Positions 1 to 8,200 of a DNA stretch of 27,363 nucleotides are shown here, in pieces; positions within the stretch are counted from its first letter, which is position 1; every line of letters starts with the position of its first letter. The position numbers and the translations under genes are program-made. This stretch comes from an uncultured Eubacteriales bacterium (GTDB taxonomy: Bacteria; Bacillota; Clostridia; Oscillospirales; Oscillospiraceae), in assembly GCA_900547315.1 (NCBI GenBank), contig URGI01000021.1, forward strand, positions 1 through 27,363, read 5' to 3'. Under the pieces are notes generated by a model, which had not been told where the DNA came from, did no database searches, and saw nothing but the letters and a program-made list of their open reading frames with translations.

Positions 1-713
1 CGGCTTTCCGCAACTACTCTGCCACCAACGCTCTGCTGATCCTTGCCACGAAGCCGGACGCCCGCAGACTGGGCGACAAAGATTTCTGGCGGGATCAGGG
101 CGTGTATATCAAGCGGCAGGAATTTGGCCGCCCCATCAAGATTGTCGAGTCCAACGGCGAGTACACCCGTGACGATGGCAGCATCGGCGTGTCCTACAAC
201 ATCAAGCGGGTCTATGACATTTCGCAGACCACTGCCTGGACGAGAACGCCGCAGGCGGTTTCCCATGACGCACGGGCGCTGCTGAATGCCCTGATCTACA
301 AGCGTCCTACGCCGGTGCAGTCCGTGGATGAGCTGCCGAATGGCATCGATGCCGTGTATGACCGTGAGCAGAACGCCGTTTTTGTCCGCCGTGGCTTGTC
401 GGCAAACGACCTTTTCTGCGGTCTGTCCAAAGCGCTGGCGCAGGCGGAGCTTGCCCGGACCGGCGAGGAATACACCGAAGAAAATACCGGTTTCAAGGCG
501 CAGTGCGTTTCCTATATCCTTGGCAAAGAGTTCGGTGTGGAGGTGAGCGGCTATGCCTTTGAAACGCCTGCCGACTTTTTGCGTACCGATGACCCGCAGA
601 CGATCCGTGCTGAGCTGACCGACATCCGGGACACCGCCTATGATATTTCCGCAAGGATGATGCGGTCGCTGGAACAGAGCAAAGCACCCCGCTTAAGCGA
701 ACAGGAGCAATGA
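1..713 (+). CDS. ArdC/LtrC-like ICE protein, C-terminal part (5' end outside window)
   Basis: The reading frame is open from base 3 to the TGA at 711-713, so the gene starts before the window. The first residues, with FRNYSATNALLI followed by a KPDARRLGDKDFW stretch, resemble the ArdC-type N-terminal ssDNA-binding domain (ssDNA binding or anti-restriction). In Firmicutes conjugative elements this domain is common in large LtrC-like proteins. A following DARALLNALIY and FCGLSKALAQAELAR region looks like the zinc-peptidase-like portion of the same family, but I cannot see a clean HExxH. The likely role is protecting or handling incoming single-stranded DNA during conjugation. It is the first gene of the transfer operon visible here, and its stop lies in the AGGAG-rich region that serves the next gene. 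Family assignment is by motif memory only; the exact function is inference. Confidence 0.6.
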   Translation, partial: AFRNYSATNALLILATKPDARRLGDKDFWRDQGVYIKRQEFGRPIKIVESNGEYTRDDGSIGVSYNIKRVYDISQTTAWTRTPQAVSHDARALLNALIYKRPTPVQSVDELPNGIDAVYDREQNAVFVRRGLSANDLFCGLSKALAQAELARTGEEYTEENTGFKAQCVSYILGKEFGVEVSGYAFETPADFLRTDDPQTIRAELTDIRDTAYDISARMMRSLEQSKAPRLSEQEQ

Positions 714-715
714 AT

Positions 716-910
716 ATGGGGAAACAGGAAAAACGGGTATTGACTCTTGACCGCTATGAGCACGGCGTTGTGGTCAATGCCCTCAATGAAATGCGGAATG
801 ATCTGCTGGAGGAAGAACGCCCCACCGACATTGTTGACGAAGTTCTTTTGAAGGTGATCGATGCCCCCGCAAAGAAGGTAAGGTGCCGAAGCGATGAAGA
901 AAGAGAATAA
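716..910 (+). CDS. Small conserved ICE protein of unknown function
   Basis: A 64-residue, charged, soluble protein with no cysteines except one near the end and no membrane segment. An in-frame ATG at 710 overlaps the upstream stop as ATGA, but it lies only 2 bases from AGGAG (703-707). The ATG at 716 has an 8-base spacing and is the better start. The core (LTLDRYEHGVVVNALNEMR, then PTDIVDEVLLKVIDAP) resembles a small protein that often sits directly before the VirD4 gene in Tn1549-like elements; I cannot assign a function. Its 3' end overlaps the start of the coupling protein gene by 17 bases, which suggests translational coupling. Confidence 0.65.
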   Translation: MGKQEKRVLTLDRYEHGVVVNALNEMRNDLLEEERPTDIVDEVLLKVIDAPAKKVRCRSDEERE

Positions 911-2675
911 CCCTCTTGTCCTCTGCCTGTTCGGTATTCTCCCTGTGGTGTGGCTGGGGCTGCTGATTGCCCCTGCCGCCCACGGCGGTCTGCCGGAGAT
1001 CGTCGCCCGGTTTCCTGCGGTGATGAACGACCCGTTTCATATCGAGCTTTGCGGGGACAGCCTGAAAACTGTCCTCGTTTTGCTCTGTGCCTACGGGCTT
1101 ACGGTAGGTGTCATTCTGTCATCCCGCCGTAATTACCGCCGAGGCGAGGAACACGGTTCGGCCAAGTGGGGTTCTGCCCGAACCGTCAACCGAAAATACC
1201 GGGCAGCCGCTCCGGAGGACAACAAGATCTTCACACAGAATGTTCGGATGGGACTGGACGGACGAAAGCACCGCCGCAACCTCAACACGGTCGTTGTCGG
1301 CGGCAGCGGCGCGGGTAAGACGAGGTTTTACGCAAAGCCGAATCTGTGTCAGGCAAACACGAGCTTTACCGTGCTGGACCCGAAGGGTGAGCTGCTGCGA
1401 AGCACGGGACACCTGCTGCGGCAAAAGGGCTATGAGGTGCGTGTGCTGGATCTTCTGAATATGGAGAAAAGCCACTGCTACAATCCGTTTGTCTACCTGC
1501 GGGACGACAATGATGTGCAGCGGCTTGTGACCAACCTGTTCAAAAGCACCACGCCGAAAGGCAGTCAGTCCAACGATCCCTTTTGGGACACCGCCGCATC
1601 TATGCTCCTGCTGGCACTGATCTTCTATCTGAAATACGAAGCGCCGCCCGACGAGCAGAACTTCCCGATGGTCATGGAGATGCTGCGTGCGGCGGATGTG
1701 CGGGAGGACTGCGACGAATACACCTCACCGCTGGACGAGCTGTTTGAGCGGCTGGAAATGCGGGAGCCCGACCATATCGCTGTGAAATATTACAAGGACT
1801 ATCATTCCGGCAGCGCCAAAACGCTGAAATCCATTCAGATCACGCTGGCGGCGAGGCTCGAAAAATTCAATCTGTCCTCGCTGGCGGCGCTGACCGCTAC
1901 GGACGAGTTGGATCTGCCGTCCCTCGGTGAAAAGAAAGTAGCGCTCTTTGCCCTGATCCCCGACAATGACACCAGCTTTAACTTTTTGGTTAGCATCCTG
2001 TACACCCAGCTTTTTCAGCAGCTATTCTATCTGGCCGACCACAAATACGGCGGCAGTCTGCCCGTTCCCGTCCACTTCTTGATGGATGAGTTCAGCAATG
2101 TCAGCTTGCCGGAGGATTTCTCCAAGATCCTTGCGGTCATGCGCTCCCGCAATGTGTATGTGTCGATCATTCTGCAAAATGTAGCGGCACTCAAAGCGCT
2201 GTTTGAAAAGGAATGGGAGTCGATCCTCGGCAACTGCGATGAGTTCCTTTATCTCGGCGGCAACGAAACTTCGACCCACAAGCTGATCTCGGAATCCTAT
2301 CTCGGCAAATCCACTATCGACACCAACACCTACGGAAAATCATCCGGGCGTAACGGCAATTACAGCACGAACTATCAGATCAGCGGCAGAGATCTTCTGA
2401 CACCGGACGAGGTGCGTATGCTGGACAACCGTTACGCCCTTTTGTTTATCCGTGGTGAGCGTCCGGTGATGGACGAAAAATACGACATTCTGAAACACCC
2501 GAACATTGCGCTGACCGAGGACGGCGGCGCAGCACCCTATGAACACGGCGGGACGGAAAATGCCGTTGCGACGCTCTCGTTTGCAGGTGCTGCCGCCGAA
2601 ACGCTGTTTGAATTCAATGAACCCATACCCGATTATGAGCTTCTTTCCGATGAGGATATAGAGGCTCTTTTTTAA
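894..2675 (+). CDS. virD4: VirD4/TraG-type type IV coupling ATPase
   Basis: A 593-residue type IV secretion coupling protein, which links the relaxase-DNA complex to the mating channel. Two hydrophobic segments near the N-terminus (about residues 7-25 and 58-77) anchor it in the membrane. They are followed by the GSAKWGSAR region typical of TraG/VirD4 proteins. Walker A is GGSGAGKT at residues 136-143. Walker B is the hydrophobic FLM followed by D398-E399. Motifs such as LDPKGELL after Walker A and ILQNVAALK after Walker B are as expected for the family. Length is normal. The ATG at 894 lies inside the preceding small gene, with AAGGTAAGG upstream. The Maff2-type gene follows 23 bases downstream. 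The family call is secure; the gene symbol is by homology. Confidence 0.93.
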   Translation: MKKENNPLVLCLFGILPVVWLGLLIAPAAHGGLPEIVARFPAVMNDPFHIELCGDSLKTVLVLLCAYGLTVGVILSSRRNYRRGEEHGSAKWGSARTVNRKYRAAAPEDNKIFTQNVRMGLDGRKHRRNLNTVVVGGSGAGKTRFYAKPNLCQANTSFTVLDPKGELLRSTGHLLRQKGYEVRVLDLLNMEKSHCYNPFVYLRDDNDVQRLVTNLFKSTTPKGSQSNDPFWDTAASMLLLALIFYLKYEAPPDEQNFPMVMEMLRAADVREDCDEYTSPLDELFERLEMREPDHIAVKYYKDYHSGSAKTLKSIQITLAARLEKFNLSSLAALTATDELDLPSLGEKKVALFALIPDNDTSFNFLVSILYTQLFQQLFYLADHKYGGSLPVPVHFLMDEFSNVSLPEDFSKILAVMRSRNVYVSIILQNVAALKALFEKEWESILGNCDEFLYLGGNETSTHKLISESYLGKSTIDTNTYGKSSGRNGNYSTNYQISGRDLLTPDEVRMLDNRYALLFIRGERPVMDEKYDILKHPNIALTEDGGAAPYEHGGTENAVATLSFAGAAAETLFEFNEPIPDYELLSDEDIEALF

Positions 2676-2698
2676 TTCAATTCAAGGAGGATGAACCT

Positions 2699-3043
2699 AT
2701 GAAGGACACCAAAAAGGCCTCAAACAAGCTGCCCGTGCCCGGCAAGGTCAGAAAGGGCGTTCGTTTCTACTGCGCCGCTGTGCTGTCAGTCGCTCTTGTG
2801 CTCGGCTGCTCCGTCACAGCCTTTGCCGCCAATGACCCAATCGCCGTCGTGAACAACCTGAGCGATTTCATTTTCGGTCTGATCCGTGCGGTCGGGCTGA
2901 TCCTGCTCGGCTGGGGCATCGTGCAGGTGGGGCTTTCGTTCCAGTCCCACGACCCCAGCCAGCGCAGCAACGGCTTTCTCACCCTTGCGGGCGGCATCGT
3001 CATCACCTTTGCCAAAGAAATTCTCAACCTGATCACGGGCTGA
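2699..3043 (+). CDS. Maff2-family small membrane protein (possible pilin-like component)
   Basis: A 114-residue protein starting at an ATG 8 bases after a perfect AAGGAGG (2684-2690). The first 25 residues are basic. They are followed by a hydrophobic stretch ending in VTAFAA that could be a cleavable signal or first membrane segment. Two further hydrophobic segments lie at about 55-77 and 93-112. The sequence (VNNLSDFIFGLIRAVGLI, then LGWGIVQVGLSFQSHDPSQR) fits the Maff2 family found beside VirD4 in Firmicutes conjugative elements. The size and signal/two-helix layout recall VirB2/TrbC pilins, so a role as pilin-like or channel subunit is plausible but inferred. It sits between the coupling protein and a small orphan, in the same operon. 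Confidence 0.78.
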   Translation: MKDTKKASNKLPVPGKVRKGVRFYCAAVLSVALVLGCSVTAFAANDPIAVVNNLSDFIFGLIRAVGLILLGWGIVQVGLSFQSHDPSQRSNGFLTLAGGIVITFAKEILNLITG

Positions 3044-3056
3044 AAGGAGGCCGCAA

Positions 3057-3272
3057 ATGGAAAAGTGCAAGTGTTATATCCACTCCCTGAAACAGGGAGA
3101 AACCCATGTGCTTGGTGAGGCGACGATCCTCAAACGCATCGGGGACAACGACTACCTTGCCGAATACAACGGTGTGAAGTGCCACGCCATATTCAATCCC
3201 TTTGCCGGGCGCTACTTTGTAGACGATGTGTACGGCGTGATTCGCAGTTCGCCCGACCGGGACAGCAGATAA
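3057..3272 (+). CDS. Small soluble ICE protein of unknown function
   Basis: A 71-residue protein preceded by GAAAGGAGG, 13 bases after the Maff2-type stop. There is no signal or membrane segment. The sequence is a mix of beta-prone and charged residues with two early cysteines (CKC near residues 4-6) and one later Cys. The segment YLAEYNGVKCHAIFNPFAGRYF looks like a small all-beta fold. Proteins of this type often accompany Tn1549-like transfer genes, but I do not recognise a named domain. It is followed by a hairpin that may attenuate transcription before the methyltransferase gene. Confidence 0.6.
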   Translation: MEKCKCYIHSLKQGETHVLGEATILKRIGDNDYLAEYNGVKCHAIFNPFAGRYFVDDVYGVIRSSPDRDSR

Positions 3273-3286
3273 ATGATACGGTGCAC

Positions 3287-3311
3287 GGGGCAGGTCACTT
3301 CGGCCTGCCCC
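3287..3311 (+). terminator. Hairpin between ICE genes, possible attenuator
   Basis: GGGGCAGGTC (3287-3296) pairs with GGCCTGCCCC (3302-3311), giving a 10-bp stem with one G-T pair and a five-base ACTTC loop. It is followed by TATTT. The T tract is weak, so this may reduce rather than stop transcription into the methyltransferase gene, or protect the upstream transcript end. Confidence 0.45.
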
Positions 3312-3334
3312 TATTTGCCGGAAAGGAGGAAACT

Positions 3335-3901
3335 GTGAAGAAATACAGCATTATTTACGCCGATCCGCCTTGGCGGTACAAGGTCTATTCTAAAAAGGGA
3401 CTTGGGCGCTCCGCCGAATCCCACTACCCGACAATGGAACTGGATGATATACGGGCGCTGCCGGTCGGCACGCTGGCCGCCGATGACTGTGTATTGTTTC
3501 TATGGACAACGATCCCGCTGCTGCACGACTGCTTTTCGGTCATGCGTGCATGGGGCTTTTCGTATAAGACGGTGGCTTTCGTATGGATCAAGCAGAACCG
3601 CAAGTCCGACAGTCTGTTTTGGGGCATGGGACACTGGACGAGAGCCAATGCGGAGTTCTGTATGCTTGCCACCAAAGGACACCCCAAACGCCGCTCGGCC
3701 GGTGTGCATCAAGTCATCCTCTCCCACATTGAGGAACACAGCAAGAAGCCAGAAGAAGCGCGGCGGCGCATCGTCGAGCTGATGGGCGATCTGCCCCGCA
3801 TTGAACTGTTCGCCCGTCAGAAAGCGGACGGATGGGATGTTTGGGGCAACGAGGTTGCCTGTGATGTTGCGCTGACGGGAGGTGAGCCGAATGTCGGATA
3901 A
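3335..3901 (+). CDS. MT-A70 family N6-adenine methyltransferase
   Basis: The frame is open far upstream, but the GTG at 3335 follows AAAGGAGGAA with normal spacing and gives MKKYSIIYADPPWRY, a typical MT-A70 N-terminus. The product has 188 residues. The DPPW catalytic motif is at residues 10-13, with later landmarks LFLWTT, FVWIKQN and the C-terminal RIELFARQ...GWDVWGNE, all characteristic of the family. It should methylate adenine N6, most likely in DNA given its place in a conjugative element, using S-adenosylmethionine. A role in protecting transferred DNA from host restriction is inference. No matching restriction enzyme is nearby. Its 3' end overlaps the TrbL-like gene by 11 bases. Confidence 0.88.
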   Translation: MKKYSIIYADPPWRYKVYSKKGLGRSAESHYPTMELDDIRALPVGTLAADDCVLFLWTTIPLLHDCFSVMRAWGFSYKTVAFVWIKQNRKSDSLFWGMGHWTRANAEFCMLATKGHPKRRSAGVHQVILSHIEEHSKKPEEARRRIVELMGDLPRIELFARQKADGWDVWGNEVACDVALTGGEPNVG

Positions 3902-4727
3902 CTGGGTCGTACAGAATCTCGAAAACGCACTCGAAACTTGGAACGAAAAGCTGACAGAGATCTGGCAGCTCATTACGCAGTCGCCGGAGCAATTTAAGGG
4001 CGGCACGATCTGGAATGTGATCGTCGGCATCCACGGTGCGGTGCAGGCCATCGGGTTTGCGCTGCTCGTTTTGTTCTTTGTGGTGGGCGTGATGAAAACC
4101 TGCGGCAGCTTTGCAGAGCTGAAACGGCCGGAGCACGCCCTGAAAGTGTTCATCCGCTTCGTCCTTGCCAAAGCCGCCGTCACATACGGCTTGGAGCTGA
4201 TGATTGCCCTGTTCAACATCGTACAGGGGCTGATCTCCACCATCATGAACGCCGCAGGCTTTGGGGCGGCGCAGGAAACCGTGCTGCCTGCCGAAATCGT
4301 GACCGCCGTGGAGGACTGCGGCTTTTTTGAAAGCATCCCATTATGGGCAGTGACCTTGATCGGCGGGCTGTTCATTACGGTCTTATCGTTTATCATGATC
4401 ATGACCGTGTACGGCAGATTTTTCAAACTCTATCTCTACACGGCTATTGCCCCAGTCCCGCTCTCGGCCTTTGCGGGTGAGCCGTCACAGAACATCGGCA
4501 AGAGCTTTATCAAAAGTTATGCCGCCGTCTGCTTGGAGGGCGCGATCATCGTGCTTGCCTGCATCATCTTCTCGCTGTTTGCATCCAGTCCGCCTGTCGT
4601 CGATCCCGACGCCGCGGCGGTCACGCAGGTGTGGTCGTATGTGGGTGAGCTGATCTTCAATATGCTGGTACTCGTCGGCGCTGTTAAAATGGCCGACCGT
4701 GTTGTCAGAGAAATGATGGGACTGTAA
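3891..4727 (+). CDS. TrbL/VirB6-like multispanning conjugation protein
   Basis: A 278-residue polytopic membrane protein. The ATG at 3891 has GGGAGG (3877-3882) 8 bases upstream; an in-frame GTG at 3882 lies inside the Shine-Dalgarno and is unlikely. The N-terminal 45 residues are amphipathic and soluble. About five to six hydrophobic stretches follow, including VIVGIHGAVQAIGFALLVLF, a central LIGGLFITVLSFIMIMTVYG and a C-terminal helix near ELIFNMLVLVGAV. The YLYTAIAPVPLSAFAG segment is typical of the TrbL-like proteins of Firmicutes ICEs. It is expected to form the inner-membrane translocation platform with PrgI and VirB4, whose genes follow immediately. The family call is by topology, motif and position. 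Confidence 0.85.
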   Translation: MSDNWVVQNLENALETWNEKLTEIWQLITQSPEQFKGGTIWNVIVGIHGAVQAIGFALLVLFFVVGVMKTCGSFAELKRPEHALKVFIRFVLAKAAVTYGLELMIALFNIVQGLISTIMNAAGFGAAQETVLPAEIVTAVEDCGFFESIPLWAVTLIGGLFITVLSFIMIMTVYGRFFKLYLYTAIAPVPLSAFAGEPSQNIGKSFIKSYAAVCLEGAIIVLACIIFSLFASSPPVVDPDAAAVTQVWSYVGELIFNMLVLVGAVKMADRVVREMMGL

Positions 4728-4739
4728 GGAGGGAGAAAT

Positions 4740-5084
4740 TTGGAAGTGAAAATCAATCGGGAGATCCGCAACTATACGGAATCCATGTTTTTCGGGCTGT
4801 CCATGCGGCAGTTCGTTTTTTCTGTCTTGGCGATCCTCGTTGCCGTGGGGCTGTACTTTCTGCTGAAACCCCACTTCGGGACGGAAACTGTCAGTTGGAT
4901 GTGTATTCTCGGTGCCGCACCCTTTGCGGCGCTGGGCTTTATCACTTACCACGGTATGACCGCCGAGCAATTCCTCTGGGCGTGGCTGCGCTCGGAGCTG
5001 TTAGAGCCGAAAGAGCTTTGCTTTGAAGCATCGAACCTCTACTATGAAGCGCTTAAAGACAAATTGGAGGGAGGAAAATCATGA
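4740..5084 (+). CDS. prgI: PrgI family conjugation membrane protein (TTG start)
   Basis: A 114-residue protein with two close hydrophobic helices (about residues 24-43 and 52-70) and soluble ends, the standard PrgI layout. The opening EVKINREIRNYTESMFFGLS is strongly family-like and supports the TTG at 4740, which lies 7 bases after AAGGAGGG (4726-4733). A GTG at 4746 would remove the conserved first two residues. PrgI pairs with VirB4 and the TrbL-like protein in Gram-positive transfer channels. Its stop overlaps the VirB4 start as ATGA (5081-5084), which implies translational coupling. Confidence 0.88.
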   Translation: MEVKINREIRNYTESMFFGLSMRQFVFSVLAILVAVGLYFLLKPHFGTETVSWMCILGAAPFAALGFITYHGMTAEQFLWAWLRSELLEPKELCFEASNLYYEALKDKLEGGKS

Positions 5085-7426
5085 TCAAGACGCTGAAAAA
5101 CCTGCTGAAACAGGACAAGGAGCGGTACACCGTGCCCCGCAAGGTGCAGGATGTGATCCCCGTCCGCCGCATCTGGAAGGACGGCATTTTTCAGGTGGGC
5201 AGCCGCTTTTCCAAGACCTATCAGTTCACCGACATCAACTACCTCGTGGCAAGCCGTGAGGACAAGGAGCAGATGTTTCTTGCCTATTCGGAGCTGCTGA
5301 ACAGTCTGGATTCCGGGGCGACGACAAAGATCACCATCAACAATCGCAGGCTGAACCGGGCAAATTTCGAGCAGTCGATCTTGATGCCCATGCGGGGCGA
5401 TGCCTGCGATGTGTACCGCAGGGAATACAATCAAATGTTGCTGGACAAGGCCACCGGCGCCAACGGCATCATTCAGGAAAAATATATCACGGTGTCGGTC
5501 TGCAAAAAGGACATTGAAGAAGCCCGCACCTACTTTGCCCGGATCGGCGCTGACTTGATTGCCCATTTTGCCGCCCTCGGCTCTAAGTGTACCGAGCTGG
5601 ACGCCGCCGAAAAGCTACGGGTGCTCCACGACTTCTACCGTCAGGGTGAAGAAGCGGCGTTTCACTTCGACCCACAGGACATGATGCGTAAGGGGCACGA
5701 TTTCAAGGACTATATCTGCCCCGACTCTATGGAGAAAAGCAGCGACTGCCTGAAGCTGGGCGAAAAATACTGCAGGGTCTTGTTTTTGAAGGACTACGCT
5801 TCGTATATCAAAGACAGCATGGTCACGGAGCTGACCGATTTCAACCGAAATATGATGCTGTCGATCGATGTTGTGCCGATCCCCACCGACGAGGCCGTGC
5901 GGGAGGTGGAAAATCGTCTGCTCGGTATCGAAACCAATATCACCAACTGGCAGCGCAGGCAGAACGCCAACAACAATTTCTCCGCTGTCGTGCCCTATGA
6001 TATGGAGCTCCAGCGCAAGGAAAGCAAGGAGTTTCTGGACGACCTGACCACGAGAGATCAGCGGATGATGCTTGCCGTTATTACGATGGTCATTACCGCC
6101 GACGACAAAAAGCAGCTCGACAGCGATACCGAAACGGTGCTTGCCGTGGCACGAAAGCATATGTGCCAGCTTGCCGTTCTGAAATTCCAGCAGTTCGACG
6201 GGCTGAACACCGTTCTCCCCATCGGCACACGGAGGATCAATGCGTTTCGCACCCTCACCACTGAGAGCCTTGCGGTGTTTATGCCCTTTAAGGTGCAGGA
6301 GGTACAGGACAAGGGCGGCATTTATTTCGGAGAGAACGCCATCTCCCACAACCTCATCATGTGCAACAAAGCAAATCTTCTGAACCAGTCGGCGTTTCTG
6401 CTGGGCGTGCCCGGTTCGGGCAAATCGTTCAGCGCCAAGGAGCTGATCGCTTTTCTCATTCTCAATACCGCCGATGATGTGTTGATCTGCGATCCGGAAA
6501 ACGAATTTGGTGCGCTGGCGGCGGCGCTGGGTAAGGAAACGGCGACCGTCATTCATATGGCGGCTGGCGGCAAAGACCGTTTGAACGCCATGTATATGGT
6601 GGACGGCTACGGCGAGAACAACCCCATCGTGGAGAAATCGCAGTTCATCATGTCCCTTGTGGAGCAGATCGATAAGGCCGGTGTCGGCCCGCAGCAAAAA
6701 TCCATCATCGACCGCTGCACGGCGCTGGTGTATCAGGACGCCGAGCGGACGGGTAAGCCCGCTACGCTCTGCGACCTGCGAAACAAGCTGCTGGAACAGC
6801 CCGAAGAAAAGGCAAAGGAGATCGCCTTGTCGCTGGAGCTGTTCACCACCGGCTCACTGGATATTTTCGGACATGAAAGCACCGTCGACCTCGATAAGCG
6901 CATTGTCGTATTCGATATTCACGGCCTTGGCGAGCAGTTGAAGCCGACGGGACTGCTGGTGATCACCGACACCATACTCAACCGTGTCACCCTCAACTGG
7001 AAGAAGGGCAAGCGCACCCACATCTTCATCGACGAATTTCATGTCGTTTTTGAAAATGAGCAGAGCGGCATTTTCTTTAATTCCGCATGGCGACAGTTCC
7101 GTAAGCGCAACGGTTATCCCACCGCCATCACGCAGAATGTGGAATACCTGCTGGATTCCGTGCAGGCGAGCACCATGCTCTCCAACTCCGAGTTCGTGGT
7201 CATGCTCAATCAGGCGTTTTCCGACCGTGCCAAGCTCTCGAAGCTCCTGAACATCTCCGACGAGCAAATGAGCTATGTCACCAACGCCGACGCAGGCTGC
7301 GGGCTGATCAAATACGGCTCGGCGCTGGTGCCGTTTATCAACCGTTTTCCCAAAGATACCGAGCTTTACCGCTTGATGACGACGCGCCCCGGCGAGGGTG
7401 TGTTCGGCAGCGGAAACGCATCTTAA
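5081..7426 (+). CDS. virB4: VirB4-family conjugation ATPase
   Basis: A 781-residue cytoplasmic ATPase that powers assembly and substrate transfer of the type IV secretion channel. The N-terminal half (about 1-400) is the VirB4/TraE N-domain, ending in the FQQFDGLNTVLPIG region. Walker A is GVPGSGKS at residues 442-449. Walker B is the hydrophobic IFI followed by D651-E652, as in THIFIDEFHVVF. RQFRKRNGYPTAITQN after Walker B is a clear family signature. Length and domain order are normal and no frameshift is seen. GGAGGGAGG lies just upstream of the ATG, which overlaps the prgI stop by four bases. The sortase gene follows after 12 bases. Confidence 0.95.
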   Translation: MIKTLKNLLKQDKERYTVPRKVQDVIPVRRIWKDGIFQVGSRFSKTYQFTDINYLVASREDKEQMFLAYSELLNSLDSGATTKITINNRRLNRANFEQSILMPMRGDACDVYRREYNQMLLDKATGANGIIQEKYITVSVCKKDIEEARTYFARIGADLIAHFAALGSKCTELDAAEKLRVLHDFYRQGEEAAFHFDPQDMMRKGHDFKDYICPDSMEKSSDCLKLGEKYCRVLFLKDYASYIKDSMVTELTDFNRNMMLSIDVVPIPTDEAVREVENRLLGIETNITNWQRRQNANNNFSAVVPYDMELQRKESKEFLDDLTTRDQRMMLAVITMVITADDKKQLDSDTETVLAVARKHMCQLAVLKFQQFDGLNTVLPIGTRRINAFRTLTTESLAVFMPFKVQEVQDKGGIYFGENAISHNLIMCNKANLLNQSAFLLGVPGSGKSFSAKELIAFLILNTADDVLICDPENEFGALAAALGKETATVIHMAAGGKDRLNAMYMVDGYGENNPIVEKSQFIMSLVEQIDKAGVGPQQKSIIDRCTALVYQDAERTGKPATLCDLRNKLLEQPEEKAKEIALSLELFTTGSLDIFGHESTVDLDKRIVVFDIHGLGEQLKPTGLLVITDTILNRVTLNWKKGKRTHIFIDEFHVVFENEQSGIFFNSAWRQFRKRNGYPTAITQNVEYLLDSVQASTMLSNSEFVVMLNQAFSDRAKLSKLLNISDEQMSYVTNADAGCGLIKYGSALVPFINRFPKDTELYRLMTTRPGEGVFGSGNAS

Positions 7427-7438
7427 AGGAGGCCATAT

Positions 7439-8200
7439 ATGAAAAGCAAATATCTGATGATCGGGGCGGCCGTATGTGCCGCCCTTTTCCTTTTCTCCGG
7501 CATCATGCTCTGTCGGCAGTATGCGGACGGAAAACAGGCCACCGAAGCCTTTGAACAGGTCGCCGCACTGGTGGAAACCAAGCCGTTGCCGGAGCTGACG
7601 GCATTTGAAAAGTATCGGGCGGTGCAGGAACAGAACAGTGACTTTGTGGGCTGGCTCTCCGTTCCCGGCACGAACATCGACTATCCCGTGATGCAGACCG
7701 TGGACGAGCCGAATTTCTATCTGAAACGGGGCTTTGACAAACAGTACAGCGATTACGGCGTGCCCTATGTACAGGAAAACTGCGACATTGCGCTGTCCGA
7801 CAACTGCGTGATCTACGGCCACCACATGAACAACGGGACGATGTTTACCGATCTCTGCAAGTATGAAAACGAGGACTTTTATAGAGAGCACAAGACCATC
7901 CATTTTGATACGCTATCTGGCTTTGGCGAATATGAGATCGTGGCGGTGTTCAAGACCGTCGCCTATTCCGAGCAGGGCTTCAAGTATTACCACTTTACCC
8001 GTGCGGAGTCGGCGGAGGACTTTGATGATTATATCGCCCAATGCAAGGCACTTTCTCTTTATGACACCGGCGTAACGGCGGAATACGGCGACAGGCTGAT
8101 CACGCTTTCTACCTGCGAATACAGCCGCAAAAACGGGCGCATGGTCGTTGTTGCCAAGCGGATCGCCGCGCCCTCTGCGGAGGTGGGCAACAATGCCTGA
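7439..8200 (+). CDS. srtB: Class B sortase
   Basis: A 253-residue membrane-bound cysteine transpeptidase. An N-terminal signal anchor covers about residues 5-25, followed by the extracellular catalytic domain. The catalytic triad can be placed: His128 in IYGHHMNNGTMF, Cys226 in TLSTCEYS and Arg234 in KNGRMVVVAKR. FVGWLSVPGTNIDYPVMQ is a typical class B sortase N-terminal domain motif. The ATG follows AAAGGAGG closely. Such sortases are regular parts of Tn1549-like transfer modules and presumably anchor or assemble surface components of the mating apparatus. No LPxTG-type substrate is visible in this window. The 3' end overlaps the CHAP gene by eight bases. Confidence 0.95.
   Translation: MKSKYLMIGAAVCAALFLFSGIMLCRQYADGKQATEAFEQVAALVETKPLPELTAFEKYRAVQEQNSDFVGWLSVPGTNIDYPVMQTVDEPNFYLKRGFDKQYSDYGVPYVQENCDIALSDNCVIYGHHMNNGTMFTDLCKYENEDFYREHKTIHFDTLSGFGEYEIVAVFKTVAYSEQGFKYYHFTRAESAEDFDDYIAQCKALSLYDTGVTAEYGDRLITLSTCEYSRKNGRMVVVAKRIAAPSAEVGNNA

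Noticed and set aside
3500..4426. 308-codon - strand frame across the methyltransferase and TrbL-like genes
   Set aside because: It spans two well-supported + strand genes and would read through their overlap; the product has no family features.
5615..6697. 360-codon - strand frame inside virB4
   Set aside because: virB4 is intact with Walker A and B motifs; this frame is a shadow.
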